NCBI GenBank assembly: GCA_903859215.1
Contig: CAIOLW010000391.1
Coordinates: 1 to 32,864 of the forward strand
Direction: 5' to 3'
Source of the DNA: an uncultured bacterium
GTDB lineage: Bacteria > Krumholzibacteriota > Krumholzibacteriia > LZORAL124-64-63
Length of the DNA stretch: 32,864 nt
Shown here: one piece after another, positions 22,599 to 30,598 of the stretch
How positions within the stretch are numbered: position 1 is the stretch's first letter
Layout: each line of letters starts with the position of its first letter
Translations under genes and position numbers: made by a program
Notes under the pieces: model-generated
Seen by the model: only the letters and a program-made list of their open reading frames with translations
Databases searched by the model: none
Told to the model about the DNA's origin: nothing

Positions 22599-25154
22599 AT
22601 GGCGCACGCAGGATCCCGCGCGGCGGACACCGCGAAGGACGGCAACGACGGCGCACCGCAGCTTTTCGCCGGGCGTCCGTGGGCGCGCTGGCTGGTGCTG
22701 GCCGCGGCCGTCTGGCTGATCGTCGCGGTGATCTACCCCGGGCCGGTCTTCCAGGGGATGACGTTCCGCAGCGCCGACGCCGGCAACGCCGACGCCTTCA
22801 CGCGCTCGGGGGACGCCGCCGTCGCGCGGGGCGAGGCGGCCAAGTGGAACCCGTACCTGTTCGCCGGCATGCCCACCTTCGGTTCGCTGACGTACGTGCC
22901 CGGCCTCTACCCGCCGGCGGCGCTGTTCCACTTCCTCCAGGGCAGCCTGGGGATGCCGCCCCTGACGTGGATGATCGTGCACCTGGTCTTCGGCGGCCTG
23001 GGCATGGTGTGGCTGCTGTCCCGCTGGCGCCTGCCGACGTCGTCGCTGCTGCTGGGCGCGGCGCTGTTCCTGCTGTTCCCGCAGGTCGTCGCCTGGGGCG
23101 TGCACGGGCACGGCTCGAAGCTGGGCGCCGCGATGTACCTGCCGTGGATCGTCGGCTGGACGCTGCGCGCGCTGGACGGCGCCGGGCCGCGCGCGATCGG
23201 CATGCTGGGCCTGCTGACGGGCCTGCAGTTGCTGCGCGGCCATTTCCAGATCAGCTACTACACGCTGGCGGTGGCCTTCTGGCTGGCCGCGTGGGGCTCG
23301 CTGCGCCCGTTCGAGGCGGCGCAGAAGGCCGTGACCGGCGCCGTTCGCGCGCGACGTTTCGGGGGCTTCGCTGCCGGCATCGCCCTGGCCTTCCTGCTGG
23401 GCGCGGTGCTGCTGGTGCCCGTCAAGCAGTACGCGGGCATCTCCATCCGCGGGCAGGACACCGAGGGCGGCGGCGGCGTGGGCCTGGAGTACGCGTCCGG
23501 TTGGGCGTTGGCGCCGGCGGAGACCGGCACCTTCATCCTGCCGGCGGCCGCGGGCTTCGGCCAGGCCACGTACATGGGCCGCATGCCGTTCAACGACTAT
23601 CCGAACTACTACGGCCTCCTCTGGCTGGCGCTGGCCGCGTTCGCGTTCGTGCGCGGCGGTCGCAGCCTGTGGGGCGCGCTGGTGGCCGTGTCGGTGCTGG
23701 CGGTGTTCGTCTCGTTCGGCACGTTCGGCTTCGGCCTCTACGAGCTCCTGTACAAGGTGCTGCCGTTCTTCAACAAGTTCCGTGTGCCGTCGATGATCCT
23801 GGTCGTGCCGGCGTTCGCGCTGGCGATCCTGGCCGCGCGCGGGCTGGCCAGGCTGGGGCAGGGCGGCGTGCCGGCCACGCGGCCGCTGCTCGCTCCGATC
23901 GCGCTCGGGGCGGTCGGCCTGCTGATGCTCGCCGGCGGCGGCGCCTCGCTGTTCGAGGGCGCGTACAAGTCCGGCCTGCAGGGGCTGGCCTCGGCCGGCG
24001 GCAAGCAGGCGCCCGATGTCCTGCTGCAGGCGGCGTGGGGGCTGCAGAAGGCGAGCCTGGTGCGCATCGGCCTGGTGCTGCTGGCCGCGGCCGGCGCGCT
24101 GGCGTTCGCCGCCCGCAACGCCGTGTTCCGGCGGCGCGGCCTGGCCTGGGTGCTGCTGGCGCTGGCCTGCGTCGACCTGCTGGGTGTCGACCGCCTCATC
24201 GTCCACCCCGAGCAGGGGCTGCTGCAGGTGGCGCGCGGGGCGAACGGGCAGGGGCAACTGGTCGAGGCGCCGCAACTATTGACCGCGCCCGCGGCGGGCG
24301 GCGCGGGCGGGCCGGGCACCGGCGCCGCGACGCTGTCCGCGGCCGTCGGCCACGACCGCATCTGGCCGCTGGGCGAGCACCAGCAGCGCAACACCTGGCT
24401 GGCCGACGGCATCCGCTCGCTGGGCGGATACCACCCGGCCAAGCTGGCGAGCTACGAGGCCATCCGCAGCCGCCTCTACGGCGACCAGCCGGCGGGCCGC
24501 CTGGCTTCGTGGCTGGGCGCGCGCCTGGTGGTCCTGGACGGCCGGCTGGACCCGCAGCAGCTGCCGTTGCTGGCGCAGATCGGCTGCGACGTCGAGCCGG
24601 ACCCGCTCACAGCCGGCGATGTGGTCGCCTACCGCAACCGCTCGGCGCTGCCGCGCGCGCGGCTGGTCTCGCGCTGGGAGCCGGCGCCCGGCGGCGGCCG
24701 CGCCGCGCTCGGGACGTTCCTGGACGGCATCCAGGCCGGCCGCATCGATGTCCGCGGCGCCGTGCGCCTGGACGCGACGCCCGACCCCGCCCCGGCGCCG
24801 TCGGAGGCGCCGCTGCCGGTGCCCGAATTCGTGACCGATGGCACGGACCAGGTCGTCCTGCGCACGAACGCCGCCACGCCGGCGGTGCTCGTGCTGGCCG
24901 ACATGATGGCGCCCGGCTGGAGCGTCGACATCGACGGCCGCGGCGCGAAGCTGCTGACGGCCGACCTGGTTCTGCGCGCGGTGGCCGTGCCCGCGGGCAG
25001 CCACACCGTGACCTTCCGCTACCGGGACTCGTCGTACCGCGCGGGATTGACGCTGACGCTGATCGGGGCCATCCTGACGCTGGGATTCGTTGCGGTTTCC
25101 TTCCTGCCGCGCCGCCTGCTGCCGGGTCGCGTCGCGAACCTCGTGAAAGGCTGA
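22599..25154 (+). CDS. YfhO-family GT-C membrane protein
   Basis: ATG at 22599 with GGGAGAGG at 22589-22596. 851 residues, normal for YfhO (PF09586). About 12-13 transmembrane helices follow a short cytoplasmic N-terminus. The first external loop carries YPGPVFQGMTFRSADAGNAD and KWNPYLFAGMPTFGSLTYVPGLYPP, the conserved loop-1 region of the family. GRMPFNDYPNYYGLLWLALA and VLPFFNKFRVPSMIL are further family-like segments. The C-terminal soluble part has the typical LVLADMMAPGWSVDIDG and AVPAGSHTVTFRYRD before a last helix. In Firmicutes, YfhO takes a sugar from the undecaprenyl-phosphate carrier made by CsbB and glycosylates lipoteichoic acid. The acceptor here must differ or is unknown. Seven bases separate it from the next gene. 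Confidence 0.92.
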   Translation: MAHAGSRAADTAKDGNDGAPQLFAGRPWARWLVLAAAVWLIVAVIYPGPVFQGMTFRSADAGNADAFTRSGDAAVARGEAAKWNPYLFAGMPTFGSLTYVPGLYPPAALFHFLQGSLGMPPLTWMIVHLVFGGLGMVWLLSRWRLPTSSLLLGAALFLLFPQVVAWGVHGHGSKLGAAMYLPWIVGWTLRALDGAGPRAIGMLGLLTGLQLLRGHFQISYYTLAVAFWLAAWGSLRPFEAAQKAVTGAVRARRFGGFAAGIALAFLLGAVLLVPVKQYAGISIRGQDTEGGGGVGLEYASGWALAPAETGTFILPAAAGFGQATYMGRMPFNDYPNYYGLLWLALAAFAFVRGGRSLWGALVAVSVLAVFVSFGTFGFGLYELLYKVLPFFNKFRVPSMILVVPAFALAILAARGLARLGQGGVPATRPLLAPIALGAVGLLMLAGGGASLFEGAYKSGLQGLASAGGKQAPDVLLQAAWGLQKASLVRIGLVLLAAAGALAFAARNAVFRRRGLAWVLLALACVDLLGVDRLIVHPEQGLLQVARGANGQGQLVEAPQLLTAPAAGGAGGPGTGAATLSAAVGHDRIWPLGEHQQRNTWLADGIRSLGGYHPAKLASYEAIRSRLYGDQPAGRLASWLGARLVVLDGRLDPQQLPLLAQIGCDVEPDPLTAGDVVAYRNRSALPRARLVSRWEPAPGGGRAALGTFLDGIQAGRIDVRGAVRLDATPDPAPAPSEAPLPVPEFVTDGTDQVVLRTNAATPAVLVLADMMAPGWSVDIDGRGAKLLTADLVLRAVAVPAGSHTVTFRYRDSSYRAGLTLTLIGAILTLGFVAVSFLPRRLLPGRVANLVKG

Positions 25155-25161
25155 CGGCCCG

Positions 25162-25914
25162 ATGAGCGCGCACGCCCACGACCGGACCTGCCCGCCGCTG
25201 GAACCGACCGCGGCGGTCGTCGTCGTGCCTACCTACAACGAGGCCGACAACATCGGCCGCCTGGTCCCGCTCATCCTGGCCCGCGACCCGCGCCTGTCGG
25301 TGCTGGTGGTCGACGACGGCTCGCCGGACGGCACCGCGGCCATCGTCAAGGCGCTGCCGGGCTTCGGGGATCGCATCCTGCTGCTGGAGCGGACGAAGAA
25401 GGAGGGCCTCGGCGCCGCCTACATCGCCGCCTTCAAGTGGATCCTGGCCAACACGAAGTTCGACGTCGTCTTCGAGATGGACGCCGACTTCAGCCACGAC
25501 CCGTCGGCGCTCGACGAGTTCCTGGTGCAGATCCGCGACCACGACCTGGTGCTCGGCAGCCGCTACCTGTACGGCATCACGGTCGTGAACTGGCCGCTGC
25601 GGCGCCTGGTCCTGAGCGTGGGCGCGAACCGCTATGCCGGCTTCGTCACCGGCCTGCCGATCAAGGACTGCACGGGCGGTTTCAAGTGCTTCCGGCGGAC
25701 GACGCTCGAGCGCCTGCCGCTGGACCGCATCCGCAGCGACGGCTACTCGTTCCAGATCGAGACCACCTATATCTGCTGGAAGAAGGGGCTGAGCATCCGC
25801 GAGCTCCCGATCATGTTCGTCGACCGGCAGGTGGGCACCTCGAAGATGTCGAAGCGGATCATCCTCGAGGCGATGTGGATGATCTGGGCGATGCGCCTGC
25901 GCAGGACGCACTGA
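25162..25914 (+). CDS. polyprenol-phosphate-mannose synthase-like GT2 (DPM1/Ppm1 type)
   Basis: 250 residues, the length of soluble DPM1-type synthases. Motifs in order: VVVPTYNEADNIGRLVP, VVDDGSPDGTAAIV, KEGLGAAYIAAFKW, MDADFSHDP (Asp107, Asp109), LVLGSRYLYG, IKDCTGGFKCFRR and DGYSFQIETTY, ending VDRQVGTSKMSKRIILEA. These match the Ppm1/DPM1 group, which makes polyprenyl-phosphate-mannose from GDP-mannose. The sugar is inferred from family similarity; glucose is the main alternative. No transmembrane helix is present. The start is ATG 25162. Its stop overlaps the next gene's ATG (TGATG). It could supply the lipid-linked mannose used by the GT-C proteins in the window. Confidence 0.9.
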   Translation: MSAHAHDRTCPPLEPTAAVVVVPTYNEADNIGRLVPLILARDPRLSVLVVDDGSPDGTAAIVKALPGFGDRILLLERTKKEGLGAAYIAAFKWILANTKFDVVFEMDADFSHDPSALDEFLVQIRDHDLVLGSRYLYGITVVNWPLRRLVLSVGANRYAGFVTGLPIKDCTGGFKCFRRTTLERLPLDRIRSDGYSFQIETTYICWKKGLSIRELPIMFVDRQVGTSKMSKRIILEAMWMIWAMRLRRTH

Positions 25915-28076
25915 TGGCGGGCACGCGCGGCCAGGCCGCCGAGGGCCACGCCCGCCTGGCGATCGTCATCGTCCACTACAACACCAGCGAGGACCTCGCG
26001 CGCTGCCTCGAGTCGATCGCCGCCTACCCGCCCTCGGTCCGCCACCAGGTCGTGATCGTCGACAACGCTTCGCGCGACGAAGGCCTGGCCGCGGTCCACC
26101 AGCGCCATCCCGAGTGCCAGTGGCTCTTCAACACCGAGAACACGGGCTACGCGCGCGGCTGCAACAAGGGCATGGCGGCCATCGTCGCCGACTACTACCT
26201 GATCCTGAACCCGGACATCGTCGTGCAGCCGGGCGCGCTCGACCACCTGCTCGAGTTCGCCGATGCGCACCCGCGCGCGGGACTGGTCGGCCCGCAACTG
26301 CTGAACGAGGACGGCAGCCTGCAGGAGTCCTGCCGCCGCTTCTACACGCTGCGCACGCTGCTGCTGCGGCGCACCATCCTCGGGAAGATCTTCCCCGACA
26401 GCCGGACGGTGCAGCGCCACCTGATGCGCGACTTCGACCACCGCAGCAGCCGGCCCGTCGACTGGGTGCTGGGCGGCTGCGTGCTGGCGCGGCGCTCGGC
26501 GCTGGACCGCAGCGGGCCCATGGACGAGCGCTTCTTCCTGTACTTCGAGGACGTCGACTGGTGCTACCGGATGTGGCAGGCCGGCTTCGAGGTGCAGTAC
26601 ACGCCCGACGCGCGCTTCAGCCACCGCCACCGGCGCGCCAGCGCGCGCGGGCGCTTCGGCCGCTCGTGGTGGCTGCACCTGGGCAGCCTCATCTCGTTCT
26701 ACGAGAAGTGGGGGATGTTCGTCTGGCTGTTGAAGAAGTGGCGCGACCCGCTGCTCTCGCAACTGCTGTGGGTGCTGGACATGGGCGGCCTGGCCGCGGC
26801 GTTCGTCGGCGCCTACGCCATCCGGCAGGCGGCCGCCGACTGGTTCTCCGAGCCGCTGTTCCCGTTCCACGAGTACCTGCCGCTGCTGGGCTTCGCCGGC
26901 CTGCTCGCCACGGTGACGTTCCTGATGACCGGGCGCTACCGCGTCGACGGCCGCGACCGGGCGCGCAGCCTGGCCGAGCACACGCAGCAGATGGGCGTGC
27001 TCGCGGTGCTGCTGCTGGCGGCCACCTACCTGGGCCACCTCGACGTGGTCAGTCGCGCGGTGCTGCTGCTGTTCATCCCGCTCCTGGCGCTGGCGACGTT
27101 CGCGGGCGACCGCCTGGTGCGCCGCGCCCGCCGCCGCCTCGAGCGCGGCCGCCTGACGCTCGAGCGCACCCTGCTGGCGGGCCCGCCCGCCCGCGTCGGC
27201 GCCTGGCTGGCGTCCCTGGGCGAGGGGGCCCGGCGGGGCCTGGACCTCGCCGGCTACGTGGCCGATCCGGTCGCCGGCACCGGTTTGCCGGCCCTGGGCG
27301 CCGGCGAGGTGCCCTGGCTGGGGCGGCCGGGGGAGATTCCCGAGATCGTGCGGCGCTACCGGGTCTCGCAGGTGGTATTCTGGGAAGAGGCTGGTCCGCG
27401 TTCGGCGGAGGACTGGGCGGTGCTGGCCACCCTGCGCCGCGAGCGTATCCGCCTGCGCTGGCCCCTGTCGGCCGCCTGGCTGGCCGTTGCGGGCGATCAT
27501 GTCGAGACTTTCGGTGACGAACTGAGCGCCGTGCACGCCAGCGGCGGGTCCCAGGCGCTGGCGGCGCTGCCCCGGCGGCTCGGCGGCCTGGCCGCGGGCG
27601 CAGGGCTGGCGCTGCTGTCGGCGCCGGCGTGGCTGTGGCTGCGCGCGGTGCGCGTGCCGCGCGGCGCGGCCGCCATCGTGACGGTGGAACTCAGTGATTT
27701 GTGGGGGCACGATCCCGCGTTGACGCTGGCGGTCGATCGCGCCGGGCGCGTGCTGCCCCTGTCCTGGCAATGGCGCGTGGCCGGTGCGCTCTGCGCAGGC
27801 CGCGTCGCGGTGAGCGGGCCGCGCCCGCAGACGGGCGGGCGGCGCGAGGCGCCGCGCACGCCCGACGAGGTTCTGACGTTCTGGCGCAGCACGCCGTGCG
27901 CGCCCGGCCTGACCGGGCCGTGGGCGGCGGCGCCGGCCGGCCGGCAGCCGGGAGTGTCGGCGAGGTTCAGGCAACTGTGGCGGGATCCGGGCGGCTTCGG
28001 GCTGCTGAACGCCACCGGGTCGTTGGCCGGGGGCGGGATTGCGGGAGCGCACCGGCCGCGGGAGGAAGGCTCTTGA
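25914..28076 (+). CDS. fusion of a GT2 glycosyltransferase with a degenerate WbaP/WcaJ-like phosphoglycosyltransferase
   Basis: A 720-residue protein. Residues 1-280 are a rhamnosyltransferase-like GT2: IVIVHYNTSEDLARCLESI, IVDNASRDEG, NTGYARGCNKG, LILNPDIVVQPG, YFEDVDWCYRMWQAG. Then come four transmembrane helices (about 283-401) and a Rossmann-like domain (about 415-545), the usual N-terminal layout of WbaP/WcaJ enzymes. A fifth hydrophobic helix (about 555-577) resembles the membrane entry of the catalytic domain. The catalytic part is shortened: only SGPRPQT (634-640) and APGLTGPW remain recognisable. The segment that should hold the Asp-Glu catalytic dyad before LPQL reads GRVLPLSWQW. 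Phosphosugar transfer is therefore doubtful, while the GT2 half looks intact. It is overlapped on both sides by neighbours. Confidence 0.85.
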   Translation: MAGTRGQAAEGHARLAIVIVHYNTSEDLARCLESIAAYPPSVRHQVVIVDNASRDEGLAAVHQRHPECQWLFNTENTGYARGCNKGMAAIVADYYLILNPDIVVQPGALDHLLEFADAHPRAGLVGPQLLNEDGSLQESCRRFYTLRTLLLRRTILGKIFPDSRTVQRHLMRDFDHRSSRPVDWVLGGCVLARRSALDRSGPMDERFFLYFEDVDWCYRMWQAGFEVQYTPDARFSHRHRRASARGRFGRSWWLHLGSLISFYEKWGMFVWLLKKWRDPLLSQLLWVLDMGGLAAAFVGAYAIRQAAADWFSEPLFPFHEYLPLLGFAGLLATVTFLMTGRYRVDGRDRARSLAEHTQQMGVLAVLLLAATYLGHLDVVSRAVLLLFIPLLALATFAGDRLVRRARRRLERGRLTLERTLLAGPPARVGAWLASLGEGARRGLDLAGYVADPVAGTGLPALGAGEVPWLGRPGEIPEIVRRYRVSQVVFWEEAGPRSAEDWAVLATLRRERIRLRWPLSAAWLAVAGDHVETFGDELSAVHASGGSQALAALPRRLGGLAAGAGLALLSAPAWLWLRAVRVPRGAAAIVTVELSDLWGHDPALTLAVDRAGRVLPLSWQWRVAGALCAGRVAVSGPRPQTGGRREAPRTPDEVLTFWRSTPCAPGLTGPWAAAPAGRQPGVSARFRQLWRDPGGFGLLNATGSLAGGGIAGAHRPREEGS

Positions 28077-28120
28077 AGATGCAGGTGACGATGAAGGTGA
28101 CGATGAAGGTGAAGATGCAG
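28073..28120 (+). repeat. 12-bp tandem repeat at the propeller-protein start
   Basis: Four 12-bp units in frame: TTGAAGATGCAG (28073), GTGACGATGAAG (28085 and 28097) and GTGAAGATGCAG (28109). Every unit begins with an NTG codon and has ATG as its third codon, giving eight candidate start codons in 48 bases. It encodes a repeating hydrophobic-Lys/Thr-Met-Gln/Lys pattern. Confidence 0.9.
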
Positions 28121-30553
28121 ACGACGATACGCGCGATGACCGGCGCGATGCAGTCGCGGCGCGCCGCCGCCGCGAGGCGCCTGCTGGCGGCCGGCCTGTG
28201 GCTGGCTGCGGGCGTCGCCGGCGCGCAGACGGTGGACTGGCAGCCGCTGTTTGCCCAGCACGACGTGACGGCGCTGCAGGAGGTGGGCGACCACGTCTTC
28301 GTCGGTCTTGAGGGCGGCGGCCTGGCCGCGCTGCCCAGCGCCGACCCGCAGGGCGGGGAGGTCTGGACCGCGGGGCAGGACCTGTCTGGCAACCGCGTGA
28401 CCGACCTGGCCTGGACGGGCCGGAACCTGTGGGTGGCCACCGAGGGCGGCGGGTTGACGCGCATCGGCGATCCCGCCGGCACGCCCGTGTTCCGGCAGTT
28501 CACGAGCAACCTGGGCGGGCTGGACCTGACCGCCGTCACCGGCGCGATCGTCGGCGGCAGCGAGCGCGTCTACTACGCGATGAACGGCGCCGGCATCGGC
28601 CAGATCATCGACGGCCTGTCGGGCAACCTCTATACGGCCGAGCAGGACGGCCTCATCTCGAACACGGTCAATGCGCTGCAGGTCTGGCAGGGGCAGCTGT
28701 TCGCCGGCACGCCGATCGGCGTCTCCCGCTTCGCGAACAACGTCTTCACCAACCAGAACACGGGACTCGGCAGTCTCGTGGTCAACGACTTCGCGATCGA
28801 CGATGGCGGCAACCTGCTGGCCGCGACCAACGGCGGCATCTACCGGTGGGACGATTCGTCCTCAGCCTGGCAGTACGTCTACTCGCTGGGCGCCTGGGTC
28901 ATGCGCGTCAGTTGCCGGGCCGGCGAGATCTGGGCGTTGGGCCTCAACAATATCGGCAACGGCGTGTTGCAGGCCTCCAGCGGCGGCACCTGGCGCACCG
29001 TGACCCTGACCAACCCCAAGTGCCGCGCGATCTACGCCGGCGCGGACGTCTGGGTCGGCGGACGTTCGGTGCAGACAAGCGGGGCGCGCACGCTGGAACA
29101 GGCCTATGTCGGGAAGCGCGGCGCCGGCGACCAGTTCGCGCTGCGCGACTTCAGGTCGAGCGTCGTGAAGAACGCCGAGGGCGTCACCTTTGGCGCGGGC
29201 GACGATTTCTGGATCGGCGACTGGACGGGCCTCGGCGCCTCCCGGTTCGACGGCACCGCGTGGTCGTACCTGTGGGAGAGCGCCAGCGTGGCGGCCGATT
29301 CCAACGGCATCTTCACCGCCGGCGGCAACGTGCTGAGCATGGCCTCCGGGCCGGACGGCACGATCTGGGGCGGCCAGTACACCTCCGGCCTCCTGCGCAT
29401 CGACGGCGCGACGGGCAAGGTGCACCACGTGACGCCGACCGAGGGCCTGTCGGGCCGCGCAGTCATCAACCTGGTCACGCACCCGGACGGCCCGCTGTTC
29501 GTCATGCACGACGCGGTCGACACCGAAAAGGTCGACGTGCTGGTCGACCCCGCGCACTGGCGCAATCCCGCGAACTGGATGGTGCTGCCGCGCACGGGCG
29601 GCCTGGGCGCCGGCCCGGGCGTGTGGGACGCCGTGGTGCAGCGGCGCGACGTGGTGTGGTTCGCCGTCGAGGACGTGGGCCTGGTGCGCTGGGACATCAA
29701 CGGCGATGCCGCGGGCCCGAACGACCCGTTGACCTGGCTGGACACCACGGACGACCGCTGGGACGCGCCCGTGCGCTACATTCCCGGCACATCGCTCGAC
29801 CTGGGCAAGGCGCTGGGGCTGGCCGTCGGGCCGGACGGCTCGATCTGGGCCGGCGGCAACGGCGTCGTGCAGTTCACCTACAACGACGCCACGCGGGTGG
29901 CCACGCTGGTGACGGCCGTCAGCGAGAAGTTCTCGGCCAGCAGCCAGGGCCTGGTCAACGGCAACGTGGCCGACCTGGCCGTCGACGCGAACAGCGACGT
30001 GTGGGTCGCCACGCGCACCGGCCTCAACCGCATCCGCGGCACCGGGTCGGACATCGCGGTCACAGCCTGGATCGACCTCGCGAACTACTACGGCTCGGAG
30101 ACCTACCCGACGCTGTATTCGTCCAACGTGATCGCGCCGCTGCCGGGCCTGACGTACCGCAAGCTGGTCATCGACGCCACGGGCCGGCGCCTGCTCCTGA
30201 GTTCCGACCAGGGCGCCGTGCTCCTGACCGTCGGGAGCGGGGACGGCGGCACCGGCGCCGTCGAACTGGCCGGCGCGTACTGCTACCCGAACCCGTGGCT
30301 GGCCGATGGGACCGGCGTCTCCCGGCTGAAGCTGGGCGGGTTGCCGGCAGGCGTGTCGGCGGACGAACCGGCGCTCGTGGAGATCTACGACCTGCAGGGG
30401 GAACTGGTGTATCGCGACCCCGAGGTGATGGCGGGGAACGCGTTCTGGAACGGGACCAACCGCATGGGCAACCTCGTGCGCACCGGCATGTACGTGGTGC
30501 ACGTGAGCTGGCGCGGCAAGGACACCGCGCTGACACTGGCCATCGTCCGCTGA
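28073..30553 (+). CDS. secreted beta-propeller protein with FlgD/T9SS-like C-terminal domain
   Basis: 826 residues if it starts at TTG 28073 (TTGA overlap with the upstream stop, GGAGG at 28061-28065). Starts at 28079, 28136 or 28148 are also possible. A Sec signal peptide is clear: RRLLAAGLWLAAGVAGA, with cleavage expected after AGA at residue 51. The body has repeated propeller-blade motifs of the two-component-regulator type (PF07494-like), for example VTDLAWTGRNLWVATEGGGL, VNALQVWQGQLFAGTPIGVS, VNDFAIDDGGNLLAATNGGIY and VADLAVDANSDVWVATRTGL. The last 90 or so residues (CYPNPW, VEIYDLQGELVY, WNGTNRMGNLVRTGMYVVHV) form a FlgD-Ig or type A sorting-like domain typical of FCB-group secreted proteins. 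No DNA-binding or kinase domain follows, so it is an extracellular protein. Ligand and role are unknown. Confidence 0.87.
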   Translation: MKMQVTMKVTMKVKMQTTIRAMTGAMQSRRAAAARRLLAAGLWLAAGVAGAQTVDWQPLFAQHDVTALQEVGDHVFVGLEGGGLAALPSADPQGGEVWTAGQDLSGNRVTDLAWTGRNLWVATEGGGLTRIGDPAGTPVFRQFTSNLGGLDLTAVTGAIVGGSERVYYAMNGAGIGQIIDGLSGNLYTAEQDGLISNTVNALQVWQGQLFAGTPIGVSRFANNVFTNQNTGLGSLVVNDFAIDDGGNLLAATNGGIYRWDDSSSAWQYVYSLGAWVMRVSCRAGEIWALGLNNIGNGVLQASSGGTWRTVTLTNPKCRAIYAGADVWVGGRSVQTSGARTLEQAYVGKRGAGDQFALRDFRSSVVKNAEGVTFGAGDDFWIGDWTGLGASRFDGTAWSYLWESASVAADSNGIFTAGGNVLSMASGPDGTIWGGQYTSGLLRIDGATGKVHHVTPTEGLSGRAVINLVTHPDGPLFVMHDAVDTEKVDVLVDPAHWRNPANWMVLPRTGGLGAGPGVWDAVVQRRDVVWFAVEDVGLVRWDINGDAAGPNDPLTWLDTTDDRWDAPVRYIPGTSLDLGKALGLAVGPDGSIWAGGNGVVQFTYNDATRVATLVTAVSEKFSASSQGLVNGNVADLAVDANSDVWVATRTGLNRIRGTGSDIAVTAWIDLANYYGSETYPTLYSSNVIAPLPGLTYRKLVIDATGRRLLLSSDQGAVLLTVGSGDGGTGAVELAGAYCYPNPWLADGTGVSRLKLGGLPAGVSADEPALVEIYDLQGELVYRDPEVMAGNAFWNGTNRMGNLVRTGMYVVHVSWRGKDTALTLAIVR

Positions 30554-30598
30554 GGCACCCGCCGGCGGGCCACGGGGCCGCAACGACACGGAGTTCGC

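Noticed and set aside
22547-25165. Alternative-frame long open frame overlapping the YfhO gene
   Set aside because: It is an Arg/Gly/Ala-rich shadow. The frame starting at 22599 has a ribosome binding site and family motifs.
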